From: Diphasiastrum complanatum
Lineage: Eukaryota; Streptophyta; Lycopodiopsida; Lycopodiales; Lycopodiaceae
Direction of reading: 5' to 3'
Length of the DNA stretch: 64,000 nucleotides
Assembly: GCA_029204225.1 (NCBI GenBank)
Contig: CM055108.1
Coordinates: forward strand, 47,233,486 to 47,297,485
This document shows, piece by piece, positions 43,235-53,515 of this stretch; position 1 is the first letter of the stretch, and each line of letters starts with the position of its first letter. The notes beneath the pieces are model-generated. The model was not told the origin of the DNA. It made no database searches and saw only the letters and a program-made list of their open reading frames with translations. The translations under genes were made by a program, and so were the position numbers.

Positions 43235-45096
43235 CTAGTTCGTAAGCATTAAAAGTTTGCTTCCTACAACATTCATAGCACTGGTATTTGTTACATTCTT
43301 TTCATTCAAAAGCAACCCATCAATCTCATCTTGAACAGCTTTATTTCTCCACCAATCATCATCTAAACTAAGCAGACAATCTAGAGAATTCTCAATACTA
43401 ACAACATCACAAAATGCAGATGAACTATTTATTGGTACTACTAAAGCCATCCCAGCAGAAAAACCGTGAAATGCTGCATCATAACGTTTTCTCTCAAAAT
43501 CAAGAGCAGCTTGCCACGAAACATCCCCTTCGGTTCCAGGAACTGCAGATGCTACATTTTGAAGAGCTCTCATCTCGATACCTTGAAAATCAGAATTATA
43601 GTGCATGTAGCCCTCTCTTGACATGTGCCCAGTGAGTTTCATACCAACTTCAGCAGGAACGCCCATACAGTTGAAACGTTTCACAACAGATACACGAGCA
43701 CTTTTGTTCGTTATGAAATCAACATCACATCCAGGAACATCTTTTGCCATAATTTTCATCCATTTTGAAATTGTTTTCAAACCAACTCTCTGTTTCGAAA
43801 ACCACTGCAAAAGACAATAAATAATCAAAATTCTTAAATGCAGCATGAACAAAAAAACAGAAAATATTCACTATTCAAAGGAAAAACATACCACTTTACT
43901 AATATGTCTTGGTCCATCAATTGCTCGCAAGAAGAATGGATGTGAAGCACCGTCTTCAGAATTCCAAACAAGCAAATGGGAAAAATACTCTTCAAAAGTG
44001 TGAATCACATCAGCTAAGTAACAAGTCACATGTTATCAGAACAAACTTCAAAGTCTGAAATGCACAAATTGTACAGCTCTGTATGTCCACGAACACAAAA
44101 ATTATGACAAGCATAAAATGCAAGCCGCATTAAGAGCCCACTGCCATTATCACACTGCATAAAACTCTGACATAAGACTGATTTCACTTGCAAAGGAGTA
44201 AGTGACTGAGTATACTTTCTTTTTCTTCCAATCCCAACAGCACAAGAACGTTGTACAGCAGTTAGACAAGTAGCTCTTACTTTTTTAAAACGTGCATCCA
44301 ACATGATATTAAATTCCTCAACGGGAAGACCAGTGCACACACTATTTTCCTCTAATTTAGCCCTGATTATTCTACCAATACCACGTAGAAGGCCCACAAT
44401 GGTTTCTCCTGGGTAAAGAGTTCCATTTTTCTTTTGGACTTGGAGAAAGAAAGATGTCAACAATTCAAGCAATTTATTAATATCAATTTCAAACATCTCT
44501 TCTACTGTAACAGAACAATCTGATCCAACAACAAGTCTCCAGTCGTCAAACCTATTACGAGACCACCGATCAACATTAACAGACTTTCTAAAACCACCTT
44601 TCTCAACAAGTGCAAGTTCTGAGTGATCTAGATCATGAAATCCTACACGCAACATATCAATTCGGTCAGAAGAATATTGCAAAGGAACCAGATTACCATG
44701 ACCAGACAACACATTTCTAGAGCAGTCCGCATTATCAGAGATAAGAGCGCCATCCTTCAAAACAACTTCAGAAGATAGAACAGCAGAAGCAAGAATATTT
44801 GAAAACATAACACCGCCATTGTGCAATGGCACAACAGCGCAATTATCCATCAGAAGCAACCTAAACAACGAACACACGACTCTCTCAACATCTTCTGACA
44901 CAAAAACCAAAAACGCCATCACATTATAAACACAAGCACACAAACAGGATTCCGAAAAATTGAGAAAGCAAGCTTCAGGATCTACAGAGAACTCCAAGCG
45001 CCATTCGCAATTCAAAATCACCATTGCCAACCAGAAACATCGCCAGCGCCAACGGCAAGAGAGCGCTAAGAGATGAAGGATCAGAAGAGAGTCCAA
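43235..45096 (-). CDS. Crypton/DUF3504-type tyrosine recombinase, probably interrupted
   Basis: The minus-strand frame 45096-44026 (356 codons) ends in a domain typical of DUF3504 proteins: RFDDWRLVV, LLELLTSFFLQVQKKNG..Y, then the region with VRGHTELYNL, where Arg is the likely first catalytic Arg. A short stretch in another frame (44026-43892) gives HPFFLRAIDGP, matching the family's 'PFYL' block. A probable 87-bp intron (43891-43805; donor GTATG, acceptor TTTTGCAG) joins it in phase to WFSKQRVG and the catalytic core: TNKSAR (usually TNHSxR, so His is Lys), the LTGH block and HYN with the Tyr nucleophile. The last ~100 residues are unrecognised. One frame change near 44026 is unexplained: a mutation or a missed splice. 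The N-terminal ~130 residues are uncertain. Confidence 0.7.
43805..43891 (-). other. Predicted intron in the recombinase gene
   Basis: 87 bp, AT-rich, GT...AG. The donor GTATGT follows AAAGTG and the acceptor ends TTTTGCAG before TGG. Splicing gives a continuous frame across the conserved PFFL-to-WFSKQ region. That alignment, not transcript data, supports it. Confidence 0.6.
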
Positions 45097-45265
45097 GAGA
45101 ACGAAGAGAAGAGACGAACGAAGGAGAGAGAGAGACGAATGAAAATCAGATGTTCAATCAGAGGTCTCTTCAAACATCACTTCAGACGTCACTTCGAGAA
45201 GTTAATGTGTACATACGATATTGAACCATATGAAATACAAGTAAACAGATACGTATAAAATATGT

Positions 45266-45420
45266 GCTAATAACGTAAGATAACGGCCGCCACAGGGGCC
45301 CGTTCTGAGTTTTTTGGGGGGGCTCGTCCCCCAAAAACTCAGAACGGCCCCGGGAGGGCGAGGCCCCCCAAAAAACTCAGAACGGCCCCTGCGGGGGCCG
45401 TTATCTATTACGTTATTAGC
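45266..45420. repeat. GC-rich foldback element FB1
   Basis: A near-perfect inverted repeat. The ends are GCTAATAACGTA and TACGTTATTAGC, with GATAACGGCC inside, and arms contain GTTCTGAGTTTTTTGGGG. The centre holds an extra partial copy of the arm. It lies about 170 bp upstream of the recombinase start. A MITE-like foldback is likely; no target duplication is certain. Confidence 0.8.
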
Positions 45421-46220
45421 AGGGCTGGCCGATTATCTATTAAAAACAGCCCCATAATAAGCCAGAATGGGCACTCCCGCTCGACGTATAAATACGGAAC
45501 ATCAAATTTATACGATGATTATACCGCACCAGTACAAAAATACATTAGACTTTCAGAATTTCACGAGCTTAGAATGCGAGAATATATCATTTGGAACCCC
45601 TCTAGAGTCTTACAGGTTTTGTCACAACCCTTCCCGCGCTTCAAGTTGTTCTCATCCATCTACATTATGCAGATTCTACAATCTGCTACGTCAAACGTGA
45701 TTCCAAGACTTCAGAAAGTAGCCACTTGAGACTAAAAAGTTTTTAGGTGAGAGCATCTATAACATAGAACCCCGAGCTCCTGAGAGATTGCAAGAATGCG
45801 TGGAGCAGAAAACCGGCCCCACCCCATCGAAACTGGAACCGTTAAGATAAGATCGAAGCAAAATGAAGCCTAGAATCTGGATAGATGAAAAGGCAACCCC
45901 TCGCTTCACTGCCACGACTTCTTACACCCAAAAAGCATTGAAAATTGAATTTGTGAACAATGATTCTACGCACATTTTGATTTTACGCTCTACTTTCCGA
46001 AACAATTTATACATCTTCCAGCTAATCTTATAGTTGTACATTAGCGCCATCTCTGTTTGATCCATCTCTCTTTGATCATCTCTGTTCGATCCATCTTTGC
46101 TTTGCGGGGATCATCTCTGTTCCGGCAGCACGACGATGGATAAAAACACATAAATACGGCTGTGCGAGGAGAAGGCGCATTGCATGGGCAGCACCGTATA
46201 CACATTAACCATATACCAAA
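45421..46220. other. No gene recognised
   Basis: Between the two foldbacks. It begins with a small hairpin (GGGCTG...CAGCCC around GATTATCTATT) that resembles a foldback end. 46050-46120 has repeated GATCCATCTCT-like units. No coding signal. Confidence 0.4.
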
Positions 46221-46320
46221 GGTAACGGGCCTGGGAAGGCCCGTTGCGGCATTTTATTGGGCCGTGGGCTCGCCCAGGGCCCAATAAATTCCCGAACGGG
46301 CCTTCCCAGGCCCGTTATCT
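46221..46320. repeat. GC-rich foldback element FB2
   Basis: Inverted repeat of about 100 bp with arms AACGGGCCTGGGAAGGCCCG and its complement, and an inner TTTATTGGGCC pair. Its outer edge CCCGTTATCTATTAC matches FB1's GCCGTTATCTATTAC, so both may be one family. Confidence 0.8.
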
Positions 46321-46394
46321 ATTACATAAAAATTCCGCACACATTTCCCCCCTCCCCCCCGCCGCACACAATCATTTATAGCACGTGGGTAGTT

Positions 46395-46800
46395 GGTTGG
46401 GTCCACAATATCTATTATTTTTTATTATATAAGTGGTCAGAAATACAAAACCCCTTGATCGACTCACCTATTGCCACCTGTTCCAATCAGCCGCTGCCAC
46501 TTGTAGGCACTTTAAGTTAGCTGAGAGACGCTAAACGTTGTCATCCACTCATCGTCAGCCAACTGTTCCAATCACCCTCTGCCACGTGTTTCCCCGAATC
46601 GATCGGACGGTCAGTGTGCCCTATCCTCGCTTTTGTGATCTGATCCGACAGTTGGCGTGCCTGATGCTCAGCTCCGGTGGTCCGGTCGGACGGTCGGCGT
46701 GCCCTATCCTCGCTTTTGTGATCTGATCCGACGGTTGGCATGCTTGATGCGATCCGACAGGCAACGTGCCAGACGTTTGCCGGGCCTCCTTCCCAACCTG
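46395..46800. repeat. Dispersed repeat R2, copy 3
   Basis: Same repeat as at 9926 and 38931, here without a gag attached. About 90 bp (CGGACGGTCGGCGTGCCCTA onward) is tandemly doubled. Confidence 0.7.
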
Positions 46801-47385
46801 GAATTTCTAAAGGCCTTGCTTGCTCTCTCCCTCTTTGATGCAAAACGAGGACGTGCCCCTGCACGTGAGGGATTATTGCACGTAAATCTGTGCACGAGCC
46901 CCTGCAAGCCGCGGGACCACATGCACCTGTCTTCGATGCTATACAACAAAAGAAAACCAAGGAAAATATTCAAAACTTTGAAAATGAGAAACTCAAACAA
47001 CGTCTGTTTTCTCATTATGTGATTAGAAAAACAAATAAATTCGTTGGAGCAATCACAAAAAAAATCTCAACAATGGTTTCATTTTACAAAATATACACAT
47101 TAGCCTAAATACTTGACAATTGTTCTATCATACAAACTCAACTCTTGATTGATGGTCTAAATATTAAGAAAGTTATCCATGCTTCAAAGAATACCAAGTG
47201 GAGAAATTAGAAGATACAAAAATCACCTGAATCTTACAGCTTTGAAAATGGATTCTCCTTACTATTTGACTTGAACAAACATGCAACAAAGGCAAAGTGA
47301 CATAATGGGATACGAACATATAATGCTTACCGATTTTTGTTAGTACTATAAAAAGATTGAAAGAAAAAAAGACAAAAACTCAATC
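46801..47385. other. No gene recognised
   Basis: AT-rich DNA after a GC-rich edge. Frames on both strands at 46541-47108 are by-products of repeat R2. Confidence 0.4.
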
Positions 47386-47668
47386 ATCTCTAGAATATTT
47401 CAGTGTGAGACTTCGTAGGTACTTTTATTTGTTAGCAATAAGTTGGGCACAAAATTACCCAAGACTAAGTGACACCTACAGACTATTGAAAGCACAATAA
47501 AAGTGACGTAACCATAATAACCCACCAAGGGCTTGTTACAGCCAACCAGATCTTCACTTTAAAACCACTTGTAAAAACAATATGTAGCACTTTAAAATGC
47601 ATGTAGATGAAAGCTCACCATTATTATTACTTACAACTTGTCATCTCTAATTTGTCAAACTATGTCAA
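47386..47668. repeat. 280-bp repeat, inverted copy
   Basis: Reverse complement of 39256-39536 with few differences. Confidence 0.8.
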
Positions 47669-48198
47669 TTTCAATACGAAATTGGTGTGTTCCAACTTTT
47701 TTTATTGCTCTTTCTTTTGCTTAACTTGCAATATGTCTCACATTCTTATTTTCATGCATTTTCTTTTCAGTTGATATTGAGAAACTTTTTCTCAAGTCAC
47801 CTTCAATTTTATGAAAGGAAATGACAAGTTTTTAAAAATTGGCTAATTATAAATACCTTTCTCTTTGAGAATTCAAAACATTTGGATAAGTTGTACATTG
47901 CATTGAGACTTCGTTGATTTTTTTGTTGAAACATGAAAGCTTTCTCAATGACGATATTTCTACCTATGCCTTCTGTCCAAGAAAGTTAAAAACAAGATCA
48001 AACCAAAATTTTAGATATACAAGCCAACAATTTTGATCAGATCACGTTTTACAAACAAATTATATTTAAACATGAAATGAGTGATGATGTATGCATGCCT
48101 AACCATGTGACATCAAGCAAATGTTATGAAACTATCTAGAAGTATTGCAACTAATTAGAAAAGAGCATGCAAGAAAGATGCACAAATTAGGTTCTTAC
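47669..48198. other. Intron-like, unassigned
   Basis: AT-rich. A possible minus-strand exon near 47830-47960 (acceptor CTTGGACAG, donor GTATTT) does not join in frame with 48199-48300. Confidence 0.3.
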
Positions 48199-48300
48199 AT
48201 AGTCTTCATTCGATTGAATTACATCAATTATTCCAGCAAACAAACCATCCATTGAAGAATTTTCCAAACGATGAGCCCTTATTTTACCTCCTTTATTCAT
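48199..48300 (-). other. Candidate first exon of an unknown gene
   Basis: From an ATG at 48300 the minus strand is open for 34 codons (MNKGGKIRAHRLENSSMDG, then FAGIIDVIQSNEDY) to a good donor GTAAGA at 48198. The wording is protein-like but I recognise no family, and no following exon fits. Confidence 0.3.
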
Positions 48301-48628
48301 TTTGACCCAAACGAAGGGCTACGAACTCCAAACGAAGGGCACCCGAACTGTACCTGCAAGTACGATATTGCAAAATAGATTGATTGCAACAAAGAAAGTG
48401 TTCGGAGCGCGCCAAAAGCAATTCCACCATTCCATTGGGCATAGAGTTGGGAGTTGGCGACAAAGTGCATTTCGGAAGGCGATGCCAATTTGGCTTTCAA
48501 TTTGTCGGAAAAGCGGTGGGTGGCCTGGTAAAGGAGAAATTGCAGGTCTTTGTTTTAAATTCCTGACATCTCAATTTACCTTGACATACAGTTTTTAACC
48601 TACGGTTGCAATTTCACAGAGTTTTGGG
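48301..48628. other. Upstream of family B gag; no LTR seen
   Basis: An LTR and primer site are expected before the gag at 48629 but neither is visible, so the 5' end of this element has been lost. Confidence 0.45.
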
Positions 48629-51082
48629 ATGACAAACATGGGAGAGTCCATTTTGAGTGAAAGTAGCAAATTGGACAGGATTTCCAACTATGCAGTGTGG
48701 AAATTCAAAATGAAAAATATACTAATAGAGAAGGACATGTGGGATGTCGTCACAAGTGATGAAAGAAGACCGCCAAATGAAGCGGATATCAAAGTGTTCG
48801 ATAAGAAGGTGAGGAAAGCTTTGACCTTCATTAACTTGTCAGTGAAGCATCACATCATTACCCACATTTGTGATGCAGTTACACCCAGACAGGCATGAGA
48901 TGCACTAAAGGAGCAGTTTGAGATGTCAAATCCATCAAGAATCATGTTTTTGAAGTCAAAACTAAATAGTGCCTGCATGGAGCAAGGAGAGCACATTCAG
49001 ACATACATGACCAATGAGGGATATTCTATTGGTGAGCGCATACGTGATGTTGAGCTGGTGCACAATGCATTGTGTGGCATTGCAGAACCTTATCAAATGT
49101 TTGTGAGCGGAATAGCATCAAGAGAAAGATTTCCAACCTTTGACGAGCTCATAGGAATCTTGATGCAGGAGGAGCAACGACGAGAAATGGTGAAAGCTAG
49201 ACGTCAAAACACTGACGATCAGACACTCGCGACATGCCAAAAGCAAGACAAAGGCAAGGGCAAGAAGAAGTCTAAGCAGCAGTTTTCCAAGACTCATGAG
49301 GATGAGGGATCTTCTAGCAAGACCAGGAAGAAAGACAAGTGCTTTCATTGTGGCAAGAAGGGCCATTGGAAGAGTGAATGTCAAAAATTTCTGGCGGAAT
49401 CAGGCAAGGGGAAACCAAAGCAAGTAGATAACCTTGTCGACGAGGGTGACACTGGAAACTCTAGCATCTTCATATCAGCATTGTCATCTAATCAAGATGA
49501 TCAAGCATGGTATATTAACTCAGGGGCCATAAGACACATAGCAGGTAACAAGGATTGGTTCAGTAGCTTAAAAGTGTTGGAAAATGGAACGTCTAATTCA
49601 CAAGCTAATGGTGATGTGTGCAAGATCAAGGGGATAGGCACCATTTTCATCCAACTATCTGATGGCGAAAGCAGGATGATCAAGGAGGTACTTTACGTTC
49701 CAGGTTTCAAGAAAAATCTACTTTCTGTTGGAGTCATTACTGATCAAAAGCCGAAAGTAGAATTTGGCCATGATCATTACTTTGTGAAAAATGTGAACCA
49801 AAAGTTCAAAGTCATTGCAGATGGTATAAGGGAGCCCACATTTTCAATGTACAGGTTGAATGATACAATCAAGAGGCAACATGGACTTATCTCGACCATT
49901 CCATCACAAACTGAACTATGGAATAAAAGGCTTGGTCATTTGAACCTAGGAAGCCTCAGTTTGATTAGAAAACTGGAAATGATAATAGAATTGCCTATGA
50001 TACCGCTTGAAGTTGATGTGCAAATCATGTGTGTATGGGAAGCAACATCGAGAGAAGTTCAATAAAGGTGGCGTTGCAAGGGCAAAGAACATCCTGGATT
50101 TGATCCACACAGATCTATGCGGGCCTATGAGGACTATGTCCTTAGGTAAAACCTTCTATTTCATTACCTTCATTGATGATATGTCACGTAAGACGTGGAT
50201 TTACTTCTTGAAGAAGAAATCGGATGCGTTTGACACTTTCAAGAGCTTCAAATCATTGGTAGAAAATCAAAGCAGGAAGATCAAAGTTCTAAGATCAGAT
50301 AGTGGAGGTGAGTACAAGTCTATCAACAACAATGATCTTTGTGATCTATGTCAGTTCAAAAGACAATTTACGCAAGCTCATACTCTTGAACTCAATGGTG
50401 TAGCTGAGTGCAAGAATTGTACAATTGTGAAAAGTGCTAGATCTATGCTAGCTAAGATGAAACTACCAAAAGATTTTTGCTCAGAAGCATGCAGTACGGC
50501 AATTTATCTTCAAAATAGAAGTCCTACCATAGCCATACCAAAAATGACACATGAGGCATTTACAAAGAAGAAGCCAAAGGTGAGCCACTTGCGAATCTTT
50601 GGATGTAAGGCCTTTGTACACATTCCTAAGGAAGAGAGACGTAAGCTTGATGTGAAAAGCTATCAAGTGTATATTCCTGGGATATGATGATCATGTGAAG
50701 GGCTATAAATGTTTTGATCCATTGGAGAACAAAATACATATCAGTCGTAATGTTATCTTTGATGAATCTAAGATGTATGAAGATAAGGATGCTGAGAAGA
50801 CAAATGCATCTAGTGGAAAAGATGGTACAGTGAGGATGCCTCTTGATGATGTTCCATGATTGACTTTCCTAGTGATGAACACGAGAATACACCTCAAGAT
50901 ACAACTACTCAATCTCAAGAGACAGGTTGGAGAGGTAGAGATAAGCCTTTTGGTGCAAGAAGGATTGAAGTTGCAGGTGACAAACGCAAGGAGAAAGATG
51001 TGTCATGAGATACATTTTCACCAAGAAGCCGATTACCTGACAGGAAGCTCCCTAAATGGTTTGAAAGATTGATGGAGAGCCG
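48629..51082 (+). pseudogene. Copia family B gag-protease-integrase, left part
   Basis: Gag starts MTNMGESILS with a stop at 48897. It then runs open from 48923 through the zinc knuckle CFHCGKKGHWKSEC and a protease reading NSGAIRHI (catalytic Asp is Asn) to the integrase finger near 49920. A frameshift at about 50010-50060 leads to the integrase core: HTDLCGPM, LRSDSGGEY and NGVAECKN, with all three acidic residues visible. Later breaks lie at about 50680 and 50850-51005. At 51082 the frame is cut by the TRIM and resumes in phase at 56012, after one copy of the target sequence. Confidence 0.85.
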
Positions 51083-51111
51083 TGTGAAAAGTTTTTACAC
51101 TTGGTGTGTGT

Positions 51112-51182
51112 GGTCGGGCTAGGGATTGAACCTAGGACCTCCCCCATTCCGGTGGGGTGCTCTACCACTGAGCTACCTGTCC
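51112..51182 (-). ncRNA. tRNA-derived sequence in TRIM LTR, copy 1
   Basis: On the minus strand 71 nt resemble a tRNA. The D-arm TAGCTCAGTGGTAGAGC matches the Pol III A box. The anticodon arm is CCCCA/TGGGG around CCGGAA. A perfect T-arm CTAGG-TTCAATC-CCTAG contains B box GGTTCAATCC. The acceptor stem is 5 of 7 paired. The short anticodon loop suggests it is no longer a working tRNA, but the internal Pol III promoter looks usable. Confidence 0.75.
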
Positions 51183-51337
51183 ATTTGTGTTCCAAGAGTG
51201 TTGTGCAAGGGCTATAGCCTTGACACTTTCTAACACTCCCCCTCAAGGCATAGCCCTTTTTAGCTACCGCCCGCCTAGACCACACCCACAACCATGGCTT
51301 TGATACCATGTGAAAAGTTTTTACACTTGGTGTGTGT

Positions 51338-51408
51338 GGTCGGGCTAGGGATTGAACCTAGGACCTCCCCCATTCCAGTGGGGTGCTGTACCACTGAGCT
51401 ACCTGTCC
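51338..51408 (-). ncRNA. tRNA-derived sequence in TRIM LTR, copy 2
   Basis: Same as copy 1 with two changes. One breaks the D-stem (GTACAGC instead of GTAGAGC). Confidence 0.75.
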
Positions 51409-51465
51409 ATTTGTGTTCCAAGAGTGTTGTGCAAGGGCTATAGCCTTGACACTTTCTAACATGGT

Positions 51466-52166
51466 AGTGAAGAATTGCCAAAAATTGGCAAATTTAGCTT
51501 GATAAAAAACCATGTAGTATAGTGTAAATTTTGTACATAAGTGGATTCCACACATGTGAGGACAAGAGGCCATGTGGCAACCTACTCCTAATGTAGGTTA
51601 GGTCAATTCCATAGGGTTGGTCATGTCATTTTGGTAGTGATTCCTAGTTTATAGGACCTAAATCCTAGATTTAACGTGAAAAATTGACCAACTAGCTATC
51701 TATCAAGCATGACTTTAGGAAATAGACTAGGGTTTCATTTTACGACAATAAGGGTGAGTTAACCTCCTTATTACATGCTGGAAATCCACCTAACTTCAAG
51801 AAGGAGGTCGAATTTGCCATGTATTCCAAGCTCCCACAGTGAGAAGATAGAAAATTTTTGGAGCTCATTGGCAATCTCAAGCTAGTTCACTATGTACATT
51901 GAGTTTTTGTGATCCAAATGAAACCAAATCGATTTCTACTTGTTTCTCCGGTTGAAGGCCATACTAAAGCCTGTATTACACAGGTGTGGGCTCATATTTC
52001 AATGTTTATCAATGCTTTTGATTCTTAATGCTTGTTGTTTGTCAAATTGCCAATCTAGATCAACATTTTTGTGTCTAGTTTTTGATAGATTGTTAAGCAA
52101 GATTCCAATCACTCTTGTGGATATTTTGTAGATCCATTTATGGTCCTAAAGTATAGTACTTTCACA
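51466..52166 (+). repeat. 5' LTR, family D (plus)
   Basis: Partner of 55323-56006. Has CACACATGTG near 51550 in place of the CACACGTGTG found in other families. Confidence 0.88.
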
Positions 52167-52179
52167 TGGTATCAGAGCC
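52167..52179 (+). promoter_or_regulatory. Primer binding site, family D (plus)
   Basis: TGGTATCAGAGCC directly after the LTR. Confidence 0.9.
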
Positions 52180-52966
52180 AAGTACAAGAGCATAAGCCAT
52201 TGGTCTAATGCAAATGCATTTTTAGCATTTTGGTGCTAAAAACTAGTATTGAGAGGGCAAGCTAGAATCTTGATTTTGGTGAGGAGATTTGATCCCAAAC
52301 TTGGTAGGGGTCCAAATCCGTACTGTCCATATGTGTGGGCACCTCTGAACCTGCATTTAATGCATGGTATTCATTTGATCCAAAGAAATTCAATTTGTAA
52401 GCTTTTGATGTAATTTTTGGTGGAAATCTTAGGATAAGCTACCAAGATTGAGTGCCATTGATTAGATTTGAGTTAGGGTCATGAGATCTAATTAATGTAG
52501 GCTGAAATCAGGTCATCTAAACTTTTTTTTATAGGTCTTGAAAGTATATCAAAAAGTGTGAGGGAGATTTAGTCATGTTATTGTCCAAAAATAGCCAAAA
52601 TTGACAAGATTTGATTGTAAGTAGATTTCACATTATCTTATCTTCATTCCAACTTTGTGAGGGAGTGATAGAACTGAGATTATAAGTCCATTTGTTGGAT
52701 TAGAATTCTAATTTGAGTGAAACACTACAAGAGGGAGACCTTAGTGAGTTAGAGACAATCAAATCCATTTCTTGGCAAGATTTGTTTGAAAGTAGTTTTC
52801 ACTTCATCTTATCTTCATTCCAACTTTGTGATGAGTGATAGAACTGTGATTATAAGTCCATTTGTTGGATTAGAAATCAAATTTGAGTGAAACACTACAA
52901 GTGTGAGACCTTTGCAATTTTCTAGTCAATCAAATCTAGTTCTTGTTTGTAGAAGTCACTAGTAAG
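52180..52966 (+). other. Leader of family D (plus)
   Basis: Non-coding. Contains an internal direct repeat of about 120 bp (around 52650-52720 and 52810-52880, sharing TCATTCCAACTTTGTGA). Confidence 0.6.
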
Positions 52967-53515
52967 ATGGGATCTGCTAGAGCATACCTTCTAGAAGCTA
53001 GTGAGAGATTGAATTCTACAAATTATGCTATTTGGAAGGTTAGGATGGAGTCACTCTTGGTGCTCCAAGACCTTCATGAGTTCTTGATTGAAGATGAAGA
53101 TGAACCTCTAGGTGCACAAGAGTTAGCTAGATACAAGAAGAGATCTAGGATTGCACTTCATTGTGTGAAGATGAATGTGAGCAATGATTCGTTGAGAGAA
53201 GTATCAGCATGTACTAGTGCAAAAGAGGCTTGGGAGTCTTTAAAATCAATCTATGAATCTAGTAACACTTTGAGGGCTCTCATGCTTAGAAATCAGATTT
53301 TTCAAAGCATGAAAAGAAGTGAGGAGAGTGCACAAGATTATGTACTCAGAATCAAGTCTCTAAATAGGGAATTGGCTTTCATTGGAGAGAAGATTCATGA
53401 TGAAGATCTTGTACAAATTGTTCTTAATGGTCTAGGAGATGACTTTGCAAATTTGGTCCAAAGTTTTGCCATCTTTGCCAACTATAGAAAAACTTCACTG
53501 TGTATTAGTCACTGA
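52967..53515 (+). pseudogene. Family D gag, N-terminal part
   Basis: Starts MGSARAYLLEASERLNST, the family D gag start shared with 9.9, 38.9 and 61.2 kb. Compared with those copies an ~8-bp deletion near 53470 shifts the frame, so translation ends at 53515. Confidence 0.85.

Larger units (their letters stand above)
51083..51461 (-). mobile_element. TRIM retrotransposon with tRNA-like LTRs
   Basis: A miniature LTR element of 379 bp: two 153-bp LTRs (51083-51235, 51309-51461; two differences seen) around a 73-bp interior. On the minus strand the LTR starts TGTTAGAAAG and ends TTTTCACA. The interior starts TGGTATCAAAGCC, a copia-type primer site, and ends TTGAGGGGGAG, a polypurine tract. It has no coding capacity, as in known TRIM/SMART elements. 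Each LTR contains a tRNA-like sequence with A- and B-box motifs. The left flank AGCCG has no direct partner on the right (TGGTA); its match AGCCA lies beyond the adjoining copia element at 56007-56011. Confidence 0.9.

Noticed and set aside
46541-47022. Overlapping ORFs on both strands in repeat R2
   Set aside because: They come from a GC-rich tandem duplication; the same repeat at 9.9 and 38.9 kb does not keep the frames.
51112-51408. Two tandem SINEs instead of a TRIM
   Set aside because: The copies have TG...CA ends, equal length, a primer site and a polypurine tract between them in correct order, which SINEs lack.
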